DNA of 44,553 bases from Candidatus Faecalibacterium intestinigallinarum (GTDB taxonomy: Bacteria; Bacillota; Clostridia; Oscillospirales; Ruminococcaceae): the NCBI GenBank assembly GCA_019113345.1, contig DXHQ01000071.1, positions 1 to 44,553 on the forward strand. The letters run 5' to 3'. Under the pieces are notes generated by a model. That model had not been told where the DNA came from, did no database searches, and saw only the letters and a program-made list of their open reading frames with translations. Shown here one piece after another: positions 10,889 through 17,932 of the stretch; positions within the stretch are counted from its first letter, which is position 1; every line of letters starts with the position of its first letter. The position numbers and the translations under genes were made by a program.

Positions 10889-11530
10889 ATGCAAGCAAAC
10901 AGTGAAACCAAAACCGCAGCCCCTGCCCGCACCGGCGGGCGCGACCAGGTCCGCAAGCTGACCGTCACCGCCATGCTGTCGGCGGTGGCCTTTGTGCTGA
11001 TGTTCCTGGATTTCCCCATCCCGATGATCATGCCGTCCTTCGTCAAGATGGACTTCTCCGACCTGCCCGAACTGCTGGGCGCCTTCGCCCTCGGGCCGAT
11101 GTACGGGGTGCTGATCAGCCTGATCAAAAACCTGATCCACCTGCTGCTGGCCAGCTCGACCGGCGGCGTGGGCGAACTGTGCAATTTCCTGTTCGGCGCG
11201 GTCTTCGCCTGGGTGGCCGGCTTTGTGTACAAGCGCAACAAGACCCGCCGCAGCGCCGTCCTCGGCGCGGTGCTGGGCGCGGCGGCCATGGCCATCGTCA
11301 GCATCCCCCTCAACTACTTCCTGACCTACCCGGCCTACGTCGTCATCTACGGGATGCCGCTGGACGCCATCATCGGGATGTACCAGGCCATCCTGCCCTC
11401 GGTGGGCGGGCTGCTGGAGTGCCTGGTCATCTTCAATATGCCCTGGACCCTGGCCAAGGGTCTGCTGGACGCCGTGCTCTGCATGCTGATCTACAAGCCC
11501 CTGTCGCCCATCCTGCACGGCCGCCGGTAA
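10889..11530 (+). CDS. ribU: Riboflavin ECF transporter substrate-binding component RibU
   Basis: RibU is the membrane S-component that captures riboflavin and associates with the shared ECF energy module (encoded elsewhere). The 213-residue product has six predicted membrane segments and family segments such as RKLTVTAMLSAVAFVLMFLD, PSFVKMDFSDLPELLGAF and GPMYGVLISLIKNLIHLL. The N-terminal 20 residues are a hydrophilic lead. I chose ATG 10889 because GGGAGG lies at 10875-10880; upstream in-frame ATGs fall inside the riboswitch. A small GGGGC/GCCCC hairpin touches the ribosome site. The FMN riboswitch directly upstream supports the assignment to flavin uptake and its repression by FMN. Confidence 0.96.
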   Translation: MQANSETKTAAPARTGGRDQVRKLTVTAMLSAVAFVLMFLDFPIPMIMPSFVKMDFSDLPELLGAFALGPMYGVLISLIKNLIHLLLASSTGGVGELCNFLFGAVFAWVAGFVYKRNKTRRSAVLGAVLGAAAMAIVSIPLNYFLTYPAYVVIYGMPLDAIIGMYQAILPSVGGLLECLVIFNMPWTLAKGLLDAVLCMLIYKPLSPILHGRR

Positions 11531-11565
11531 GCGAGTAAGATTCTCCATTCTTTACCCTGTACCAT

Positions 11566-11611
11566 AAAAAGCAAGCCGCCCTCCGGTTTTGGCCGGAGGG
11601 CGGCGCTTTTT
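11566..11611. terminator. Bidirectional terminator between ribU and the P-loop gene
   Basis: A 12-bp GC-rich stem (GCCGCCCTCCGG with its complement) and loop TTTTGG are flanked by AAAAAGC and GCTTTTT. It serves ribU on the plus strand and the hisS operon on the minus strand. Confidence 0.9.
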
Positions 11612-11613
11612 GT

Positions 11614-12216
11614 TCAGGGGAGCTGCTGGGCCCGGCGCTGCCGGACGACCCACTCCAGGACGGCGGCCCCCGTCTCGTCCGGGGTGAGGGAGGCGGTGTC
11701 CAGAAAGTCCACGTTGTCTTTGGCGGCAAACCAGGCCCGCTTGAGGGGCAGCAGGGCGGTCAGGTAGTGGTCAAAGAAGCCCCGGTCCCGGCTGGCGTCC
11801 CCGGCCTTGCGGCGGCGCAGCACCTCGTCCGGCGCGTCCAGAAAGAGGATGCGCCGGGGCATACACCGCCGGACAGCGGCCAGCTCCCGGGCCAGCGGTT
11901 CTTCCACCGCCCAGTCCCGGCCGATGGAGCGGGGGTAGTGGAGGGTATAGAACTCGATCTCCTCGGCCCCGAAATCCATGACGGTGCAGGGATGCCCCTG
12001 CACGGCCTGCCAGCGGCGGACCTCGTTTTGCAGCCAGAGCTGCTGGATCTCAATGTAGTCGGGCCAGCGGGTCTTGTCGAGGCCCCGCCGGCGCACCTCG
12101 GCCAGGACGGCGGCGTTGTCCTCATAGCTGACCTGGAGGGTGGGGTCGTGGGCTTCCAGCCAGCGGGCGGCGCTGGTTTTGCCCACCGCCATGCAGCCCT
12201 GCAAAGATAAAACCAT
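11614..12216 (-). CDS. P-loop kinase-like protein of unknown substrate
   Basis: The 200-residue protein opens with a Walker A motif (LQGCMAVGKTSAARWL) and has the spacing of small nucleoside/nucleotide or amino-sugar kinases: a central TVMDFGAEEIEFYTLHYPRS segment (acidic, substrate region), RILFLDAPDEVLRRRK resembling the strand and LID of deoxynucleoside/adenylate-type kinases, and GDASRDRGFF. I do not recognise a named family, so substrate is not assigned. ATG 12216 follows AAAGGAG by five bases; extending to 12291 would enter the hisS gap with no ribosome site. It lies 53 bases after hisS on the same strand with no terminator between, so it is probably co-transcribed with hisS. Confidence 0.85.
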   Translation of the reverse strand: MVLSLQGCMAVGKTSAARWLEAHDPTLQVSYEDNAAVLAEVRRRGLDKTRWPDYIEIQQLWLQNEVRRWQAVQGHPCTVMDFGAEEIEFYTLHYPRSIGRDWAVEEPLARELAAVRRCMPRRILFLDAPDEVLRRRKAGDASRDRGFFDHYLTALLPLKRAWFAAKDNVDFLDTASLTPDETGAAVLEWVVRQRRAQQLP

Positions 12217-12269
12217 GGCTTCTCCTTTGAAAAAGAGCGATGGGACGCGCCCACCGCTCGGTATACATC

Positions 12270-13514
12270 TTATTTCCGCTCGGCGAACCACTTCAGCTCG
12301 TCTTTGCCGAAGAAGGCTGCGCCCGCAAAGCCGGCGGCCTCGAGGCCGGCCAGCTGTTTGCCCAGTTTTTTGCCCTGGGCCAGGACGGTGACGGCGTAGT
12401 CGGCCCGCAGGGCTTCGGCCTGGGCCAGCACGGTGGGGAAGTCGGCCCCGGCGGGGTAGAGCAGGGCCACCTTGGCCTTGGCCCCGGGAATCTGGTAGCC
12501 CTGTTCCAGCAGGATGCCGCAGACCCGCTCAAACCCGATGGAGAAGCCGACGGCCGGCACCTGCTGGCCCAGGAACTTGCCCACCATGTTGTCGTAGCGG
12601 CCGCCGCCGGCCACCGCGCCGGCAAACTGCGGGCAGGCCACCTCAAAGACCATGCCGGTGTAGTAGCCCTGCCCGCGCACCAGGCTGGGGCAGTAGGCGA
12701 CCTTGTACCTGCCGGCGGCCATCCGCCCGGCGGTGTCCAGGACGTACTTGAGGTCGTCGGCGATGGCGGGGTCGGCGCAGCGGGCGGCCACCGCGTCCAG
12801 GGTGACGGCCCCCTCGGCCAGGAAGGCGGCCAGCGCATCGACGGCGGCGGGGGGCATCTGCTTTTCGGTCAGCTCGGCGCGCACCCCCTCGGCGCCCACC
12901 TTGTCCATCTTGTCAAAGGTGATGCAGACCGAATCGAGGGTCTCGGGGGCAAAGCCCATGCTCCGGAGCATCCCGCGCAGGATCCGCCGGTCGTTGATGT
13001 TGACGGTGAAATCGGTAAACCCGATCTTGAGCAGGGCGCGGGCGGTGACGTCGATCAGCTCCACCTCGGCGTTGGGGCTCTCGTCCCCGAGGATGTCGAT
13101 GTCGCACTGAACAAATTCCCGCAGGCGGCCCTTCTGCGGCCGCTCGGCCCGGAAGACCCGGTCGGTCTGGATGACCTTGAAGGGGGTGGGCAGGACGTTC
13201 CGGTTGGCGGCGTAGTAGCGGGACAGGGGCAGGGTCAGGTCGTACCGCAGGCCCATGTCGGCAAGCTGGTCGTATTTGCCGGCGTCCAGAGCGGCGGCGA
13301 GCTTGTCGCCCCGCTTGAGCACCTTGAAGATCAGGTTCAGGTTCTCGCCGCCCTCGGACTTGTCAAGATTCTCCATGTCCTCGAGGATGGGGGTGGAGAT
13401 CCGCTCAAAGCCGGCGGCGCGGTAAACTTCCAAAATCTGGCCCTGGATGTAGTCCCGCAGGGTCTGTTCGGCGGGCAGCAGGTCCCGCATCCCTTTCAAC
13501 GGTTGAATTTTCAT
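12270..13514 (-). CDS. hisS: Histidine-tRNA ligase
   Basis: It charges tRNA-His, forming a class II aminoacyl-tRNA synthetase dimer. The 414-residue product has the family order: N-terminal KGMRDLLP, motif 1 around FERISTPILEDMENL, RYDLTLPLSRY, motif 2 RAERPQKGRLREFVQCD, the HisA motif LVRGQGYYTGMVFEV, GAVAGGGRYDNM with motif 3 GFSIGFERV, and a C-terminal anticodon-binding domain (KVALLYPAG onward). The intact motif 2 arginine, the HisA motif and the anticodon domain argue against the regulatory paralogue HisZ. The start at 13514 has GAGGGA upstream. A near-perfect sigma-A promoter lies at 13557-13586. No T-box leader fits in the 40-base leader. Confidence 0.97.
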   Translation of the reverse strand: MKIQPLKGMRDLLPAEQTLRDYIQGQILEVYRAAGFERISTPILEDMENLDKSEGGENLNLIFKVLKRGDKLAAALDAGKYDQLADMGLRYDLTLPLSRYYAANRNVLPTPFKVIQTDRVFRAERPQKGRLREFVQCDIDILGDESPNAEVELIDVTARALLKIGFTDFTVNINDRRILRGMLRSMGFAPETLDSVCITFDKMDKVGAEGVRAELTEKQMPPAAVDALAAFLAEGAVTLDAVAARCADPAIADDLKYVLDTAGRMAAGRYKVAYCPSLVRGQGYYTGMVFEVACPQFAGAVAGGGRYDNMVGKFLGQQVPAVGFSIGFERVCGILLEQGYQIPGAKAKVALLYPAGADFPTVLAQAEALRADYAVTVLAQGKKLGKQLAGLEAAGFAGAAFFGKDELKWFAERK

Positions 13515-13556
13515 CTGGTTTCCCTCTCTCTATTCTGGCGGTGTCGGTTGTCTCTC

Positions 13557-13586
13557 ATTATATAAGAGAAACGGCCGGCTTGTCAA
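13557..13586 (-). promoter_or_regulatory. Consensus sigma-A promoter of hisS
   Basis: On the minus strand TTGACA (13586-13581), an 18-base spacer, TATAAT (13562-13557); both hexamers are perfect. It implies strong, constitutive transcription. Confidence 0.85.
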
Positions 13587-13621
13587 TGTTCTGGGCATAC
13601 TAAAGGCCGAAAGGGGAGTGG

Positions 13622-14875
13622 ATGCACTTGAAAGCCGAACGTTTGACCGCCGCCCACCCGTGGGCCATCCTGGTCGCGGGGGCGGCCATCCAGCTGCTGA
13701 CCGGGCTGCCGGCGGCCTGGGGGGTGTTCCAGCAGCCGGTCCGCGAGGCGTATGCCCTGGGGGAGATGGGGGCGACGGCGGCCTTCAGCGCCCTGATCGC
13801 GGCCTACGGGCTGGGCTGTGTGCTGGGGGGCTTTCTGCAGGATAAGCGCGGGCCCCGCTGCGCGGCCCTGTGGGGGACGGCCCTGCTGGAAGCGGGGCTG
13901 TGGGGCGCGGTCTTTCTGCCGGCGCGGGCCGGCTGGGCGGCGGCGCTGGTCTTCAGCGTCCCGGCCGGTCTGGGGACGGCGTTTCTCTACCCGGCCATCC
14001 AGTCCTGCGCGCAGAAGTGGTATCAGGGGCGCAAAGGGTTTGCCACCGGCGTCATCGGGGCGGCGGCCGGGCTGTCGGGGGCTTTTCTGACCCTCTTTGT
14101 CCGCACCCTGGCCCCGCGGTGGGGGATACGCGGGGTGTTCGGGGCGCTGGGGGCGCTCAGCCTGCCGGTCTGTCTGGCGGGAGCGGCCCTGCTGACCGAC
14201 CCGCCTGCAGCCGCCGCGGCCCCCGGGGCGCAGAAAGGCCCCGACGTCCCGCCGGCACAGATGCTGCGCACCCGGCAGTACTGGCTGTGCACGGCGGCGG
14301 TCTGCCTGTCCACCCCGGCGGTGCTGCTGTTCAGCCCCATCATCCTGCGGCTGGGGACCGAGCGGGGCCTGACCGAAGGGGAGGCGGTCTGGGCGGTGGT
14401 GCTGGGCAGCGCGGGCAGCACGGCCGGCCGGCTGCTGATGCCCCTGCTGAGCGACAAGATCGGCCGCCGCCCCACCGACCTTTTGCTGTTTGGGGCGTCG
14501 GCGGGGCTGTCGGCGGGGTTCGCCTTTGCGCAGGGGTGGGCGGTGGCGGCGGTCTACGCGGGGCTGACCTTCTGCTATTCGGCGCTGGCGGCGGTGCTGC
14601 CCGCCTTTTCCACCGACCTGTTCGGCCTGCCCCACGCCGGGGTGAACTACGGTTTTCTGGCCCTGGGGCAGAGCGCGGGCAGCCTGCTGTTCCCCCTGCT
14701 GGCCGAGGCGCTGGGGCTGGAGGCGGGCCGCCATCTGATGGCGGTCGGGGCGGCGGCGGGCGGCTTTGCCTGCATCTGGTTTCTTAAGCCGGCCGGCGAA
14801 AAGACCCCCAAAATGAAAAACGAAGGCCAAAAGAGACAAAAAAGAACCAAAAAGAAAAACCGCCTTGACAAGTGA
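13622..14875 (+). CDS. MFS transporter, oxalate/formate antiporter (OFA) type
   Basis: The 417-residue integral membrane protein has twelve predicted segments, MFS motif A copies after TM2 (QDKRGPR) and TM8 (SDKIGRRPT), and an N-terminal half (HPWAILVAGAAIQLLTG, WGVFQQPVREAY) that looks like the OFA family, which exchanges small carboxylates. The central loop (about residues 195-220) is Ala/Pro-rich. The last 25 residues are an extremely basic cytoplasmic tail (KMKNEGQKRQKRTKKKNR). ATG 13622 follows GGGGAG. A promoter for the next gene (14865-14893) overlaps its 3' end. Substrate is not deducible; the neighbouring fumarate-reductase-like enzyme makes a C4-dicarboxylate or related organic acid an attractive guess only. 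Confidence 0.88.
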   Translation: MHLKAERLTAAHPWAILVAGAAIQLLTGLPAAWGVFQQPVREAYALGEMGATAAFSALIAAYGLGCVLGGFLQDKRGPRCAALWGTALLEAGLWGAVFLPARAGWAAALVFSVPAGLGTAFLYPAIQSCAQKWYQGRKGFATGVIGAAAGLSGAFLTLFVRTLAPRWGIRGVFGALGALSLPVCLAGAALLTDPPAAAAAPGAQKGPDVPPAQMLRTRQYWLCTAAVCLSTPAVLLFSPIILRLGTERGLTEGEAVWAVVLGSAGSTAGRLLMPLLSDKIGRRPTDLLLFGASAGLSAGFAFAQGWAVAAVYAGLTFCYSALAAVLPAFSTDLFGLPHAGVNYGFLALGQSAGSLLFPLLAEALGLEAGRHLMAVGAAAGGFACIWFLKPAGEKTPKMKNEGQKRQKRTKKKNRLDK

Positions 14876-14893
14876 ATAACAATCCGGTACACT
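14865..14893 (+). promoter_or_regulatory. Predicted promoter of the FMN-lipoprotein/flavin reductase operon
   Basis: TTGACA (14865-14870), 17-base spacer, TACACT (14888-14893). It overlaps the last codons of the MFS gene, so the flavoprotein genes can be expressed separately. Confidence 0.75.
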
Positions 14894-14964
14894 TACCATA
14901 GGTGCGCCCGGGCAGCCGGGCGCCGCACAACAGGCAACAAGGTAAAGAAGAAAGGAAGAACGTC

Positions 14965-15348
14965 ATGAGAAAACGCATTGCAGCGCTCGCACTGGCGGCG
15001 GTGCTGGCCTTTGGCCTGGCCGCCTGCGGCGGGAGCAGCTCTTCTACGGCTGCGGCCGACGCAGGGGAAACCGCCGAGGCTTCGGCCGGCGTGTCGGGCG
15101 AGTTTACCGGCACCGCCACCGGCATGGGCGAGGTGTCCGTCACCGTCACCCTGACCGACGGCGTCATCACCGCCTGCGAGGTGGTGGGCGACGGCGAGAC
15201 CGAGGGCATCGGTTCGCCGGTGATCGAGGCTGCCGGCGAGGAGATCGTCTCGGCTAACGGAGCAATCGACGTCGTCGCAGGCGCGACCATCACCTCCGAC
15301 GCGGTCAACAAGGCGCTGGCCGCGGCGCTGGAAGAAGCCGGCTTGTAA
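14965..15348 (+). CDS. FMN-binding domain lipoprotein
   Basis: This small extracytoplasmic electron-carrier candidate (127 residues) has a lipoprotein signal (MRKRIAALALAAVLAFGL, then AAC with Cys21), a Ser/Ala linker, and one FMN-binding domain (PF04205 type) ending in DVVAGATITSDAV. Thr108 in GAT is the residue that ApbE (FMN transferase) links to FMN in this family; apbE is not in the window. ATG 14965 follows AAAGGAAG by six bases. It lies 30 bases before the large flavoprotein, whose N-terminus is a near copy, so the pair arose by duplication. It could carry electrons between the membrane and the reductase, as FMN-domain lipoproteins do in Gram-positive extracellular electron transfer; that role is inferred. 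Confidence 0.92.
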   Translation: MRKRIAALALAAVLAFGLAACGGSSSSTAAADAGETAEASAGVSGEFTGTATGMGEVSVTVTLTDGVITACEVVGDGETEGIGSPVIEAAGEEIVSANGAIDVVAGATITSDAVNKALAAALEEAGL

Positions 15349-15378
15349 ATTCCATCCGGAAAGAAAAAGGAGTCCATC

Positions 15379-17298
15379 ATGAGAAAACGCATTGCAGCGC
15401 TTGCGCTGGCAGCCGTCATGGCCTTTGGCCTGACCGCCTGCGGCGGGAGCAGTTCTTCTTCGACCGCGGCTTCGGCCGGGTCTGCTGCCGGGTCCGGCGG
15501 CGTGTCGGGTGAGTTCACCGGCACCGCCACCGGCATGGGCGAGGTGTCCGTCACCGTCACCCTGACCGACGGCGTCATCACCGACTGCAAGATCGTCGGC
15601 GACAGCGAGACCGAGGGCATCGGCTCGGTGGTCATTGAGTCGGCCGTCGACGAGATCGTCTCGGGCAACAAGGGCGCCATCGACGTTGTCACCGGCGCGA
15701 CCATCACCTCCGACGCCATCAACGAGGCCCTGGCTGCGGCGCTGGCCGCCGCCGGCCTGGATGCGGCCGACTTCACCGGCAGCGGCGACGCTGCCGAGGT
15801 CGCTGAGGACACCACCGTCGACACCGACATCGTCATCGTGGGCGCCGGCGGCGCGGGCATGACCGCCGCCATCACCGCCGCTGAGGCGGGCCGCAGCGTC
15901 GTCATCGTCGAGAGCCAGGCCATGGTGGGCGGCAACTCGGTCCGCGCCACCGGCGGCATGAACGCTGCCGACACCCCCAACCAGGACGAGAACGAGTTCA
16001 CCGAGGCCGCCGGCGTCGAAAAGACCCTGCAGACCGCCGCCAGCGAGTGGGCCGACCACGAAGTGATCACCGCCCTGGCCGCCACCGTGGCCGAGCAGTG
16101 GGCCGAATACCAGGCCAACCCCGTGGGCTACTTCGACTCTGCCGAGCTGATGGAGCTGGACACCCTGATCGGCGGCCACGGCATCAACGACCCCGCTCTG
16201 GTCGAGACCCTCTGCACCAATTCGGCTGACGCCATCGCCTGGCTGGGCGAGCAGGGCATCGAGCTGACCAGCGTCGGCGCTGCCGGCGGCGCATCCGTCA
16301 AGCGCATCCACCGCCCCCTGGACGACGAGGGCCTGGTCATCTCGGTCGGCAGCTACATCATCCCCCGCCTGCAGTCCAAGTGCGAGGAGCTGGGCGTTGA
16401 GATCCTGCTCAACACCACCGCCAACAAGATCCTGACCGACGCGGACGGCGCCGCCGTCGGCATCGAGGCCACCGATAAGGACGGCGCCACCGTCACCGTC
16501 AACGCCAAGGCCGTGGTCCTGGCCAGCGGCGGCTTCGGCGCCAACCTCGACATGGTCACCGAGTACAAGCCCGAGCTGGAAGGCTTCATGACCACCAACG
16601 CCGCCGGCGCACAGGGCCAGGGCATCGACATGGCCGTGGCCATCGGCGCGGGCACCGTGGACATGGACCAGATCCAGATCCACCCCACCGTTGAGTACAA
16701 TTCTTCCCACCTGATCACTGAGGGCCTGCGCGGCGACGGCGCCATCCTGGTCAACACCGAGGGCAAGCGGTTCATCGACGAGGTCGCCACCCGCGACGTC
16801 GTCTCGGCCGCCGAGATCGCCCAGCCGGGCAGCTTCAGCTGGCTCATCATCGATCAGGACATGGTGGACGTCTCCAGCGTCATCCAGGGCTACATCGAGA
16901 ACGGCTACACCTTCAGCGGCGAGACCTATGAGGAGCTGGCCGAGGCCATCGAGCTCGACCCCGCCGTCTTTGCCGAGACCATGAACAACTGGAACGCCGC
17001 CGTTGCGGCCGGCGTGGACGAGGAGTTCGGCCGCACCAGCTTTGTCGATCCGCTGGACACCGCCCCCTTCTACGCCATTAAGGTCACCGCCGGCATCCAC
17101 CACACCATGGGCGGCCTGACCATCAATCCCCAGACCCAGGTCCTGGCCGGCGACGGCACCGTCATCGACGGCCTGTACGCAGCCGGCGAAGTGACCGGCG
17201 GCGTCCACGGCGGCAACCGCCTGGGCGGCACCGCTGTGGCTGACTTCGTGGTCTTTGGCCGCATCGCGGGCGAGCAGGCTGCCGCCTACGCTGCATGA
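15379..17298 (+). CDS. Extracytoplasmic FMN/FAD reductase, fumarate/urocanate reductase-like lipoprotein
   Basis: The 639-residue protein has a lipobox (GLTAC, Cys21), an FMN-binding domain with TGATITS (Thr108 the likely FMN-linked residue), then a flavocytochrome-c-type FAD domain. The FAD motif VIVGAGGAGMTAAI is near residue 150. Active-site landmarks of soluble fumarate reductases are present: Arg472 in ATRDVVSA (proton donor position), His574/575 in GIHHTMGG and Arg614 in GNRLGGTA. Related enzymes reduce fumarate, urocanate, cinnamates or other enoates as terminal electron acceptors. The Arg-His-Arg set favours a dicarboxylate-like substrate, but the acceptor cannot be named from sequence alone. 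ATG 15379 follows an AAAGGAG site. Its TGA overlaps the NusG-II gene start by four bases. Confidence 0.93.
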   Translation: MRKRIAALALAAVMAFGLTACGGSSSSSTAASAGSAAGSGGVSGEFTGTATGMGEVSVTVTLTDGVITDCKIVGDSETEGIGSVVIESAVDEIVSGNKGAIDVVTGATITSDAINEALAAALAAAGLDAADFTGSGDAAEVAEDTTVDTDIVIVGAGGAGMTAAITAAEAGRSVVIVESQAMVGGNSVRATGGMNAADTPNQDENEFTEAAGVEKTLQTAASEWADHEVITALAATVAEQWAEYQANPVGYFDSAELMELDTLIGGHGINDPALVETLCTNSADAIAWLGEQGIELTSVGAAGGASVKRIHRPLDDEGLVISVGSYIIPRLQSKCEELGVEILLNTTANKILTDADGAAVGIEATDKDGATVTVNAKAVVLASGGFGANLDMVTEYKPELEGFMTTNAAGAQGQGIDMAVAIGAGTVDMDQIQIHPTVEYNSSHLITEGLRGDGAILVNTEGKRFIDEVATRDVVSAAEIAQPGSFSWLIIDQDMVDVSSVIQGYIENGYTFSGETYEELAEAIELDPAVFAETMNNWNAAVAAGVDEEFGRTSFVDPLDTAPFYAIKVTAGIHHTMGGLTINPQTQVLAGDGTVIDGLYAAGEVTGGVHGGNRLGGTAVADFVVFGRIAGEQAAAYAA

Positions 17299-17657
17299 CC
17301 CAAAACCGCAGGCCCCGCCGCTGGCTGATCAACGCGCTGTTTGCCGGGCTGGTGCTGCTGGCGGCCCTCGGGTTCTGGCTGGCTTTGCGGACGCAGAAGG
17401 GCCCGGCCCTCTGCGCCAGGGCCGACTTCGGGATGGGGGCCGTGGAACGGCTCCCCCTCGACACCGACCATGACTATTACTATGAGGTGGGCGGCTATAT
17501 CGTCCACCTGCAGGTCAGGGACGGGGAAATCGCCTTTCTGGACAGCCAGTGCCCGGACCACGTCTGCGAGGACTTTGGCTGGCTGAGCCAGCCGGGCCAG
17601 TGGGCCTGCTGCGTCCCCGCAGGGGTGATCGTCACCATCGAAGAGGCTGCATCATAA
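17295..17657 (+). CDS. NusG domain II-containing membrane-anchored protein
   Basis: The 120-residue protein has a basic N-terminus, one membrane segment (LINALFAGLVLLAALGFWLA, about residues 11-30) and an extracytoplasmic NusG-domain-II fold. The hallmark CPDHVC motif is followed by a WACCVP segment, a Cys-rich pattern typical of clostridial members of this family. Its ATG overlaps the flavin reductase stop (ATGA), indicating translational coupling. Homologues commonly sit beside FMN-binding proteins, ApbE and quinone/heptaprenyl genes, so a role in surface flavin electron transfer or flavoprotein maturation is plausible but unproven. It ends the operon; a terminator follows directly. Confidence 0.9.
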   Translation: MTQNRRPRRWLINALFAGLVLLAALGFWLALRTQKGPALCARADFGMGAVERLPLDTDHDYYYEVGGYIVHLQVRDGEIAFLDSQCPDHVCEDFGWLSQPGQWACCVPAGVIVTIEEAAS

Positions 17658-17666
17658 AAAGCCTAA

Positions 17667-17702
17667 GAGGCTGCCACATATCCGTGCGGCGGCCTCTTTT
17701 TT
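17667..17702 (+). terminator. Terminator of the flavin reductase operon
   Basis: GAGGCTGCC (17667-17675) pairs with GGCGGCCTC (17688-17696), one G-U pair, followed by six T residues. The next 230 bases, up to 17932, hold a promoter and an AT-rich leader and no gene. Confidence 0.9.
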
Positions 17703-17821
17703 GCTGCCCGCAGGGCGGGACGCACTTGCAGAGATTGCGCTGAAAGGGTGAAAATGGGATGAAAAATTGCGATGCAAAAGCAGGTCTTTATAAAAATTTT
17801 ATGAAAGAAAAGTATTTCTTC

Positions 17822-17849
17822 TTGTCAGTGACGCCCTGTGTGTTATAAT
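17822..17849 (+). promoter_or_regulatory. Predicted promoter of the macA-macB operon
   Basis: TTGTCA (17822-17827), 16-base spacer, TATAAT (17844-17849), preceded by an AT-rich stretch (17787-17820) that could act as an UP-like element. Confidence 0.75.
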
Positions 17850-17932
17850 AGGGGAGCAATCTCCCGCAAACGAGGGGGCAGTATGCCCTTTGACAGCGGG
17901 AGACAGACAGCAAATCAGGAGGAAAGATTACC

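Noticed and set aside
12270-13514. HisZ (ATP phosphoribosyltransferase regulator) instead of hisS
   Set aside because: The motif 2 arginine, the HisA motif and the C-terminal anticodon-binding domain are present, and no hisG or other histidine genes adjoin.
14784-17208. Long minus-strand open frames across the flavin reductase genes
   Set aside because: They mirror the real coding frame (Asp/Gly/Val-rich sequence) and lack start signals; the plus-strand genes have full domain matches.
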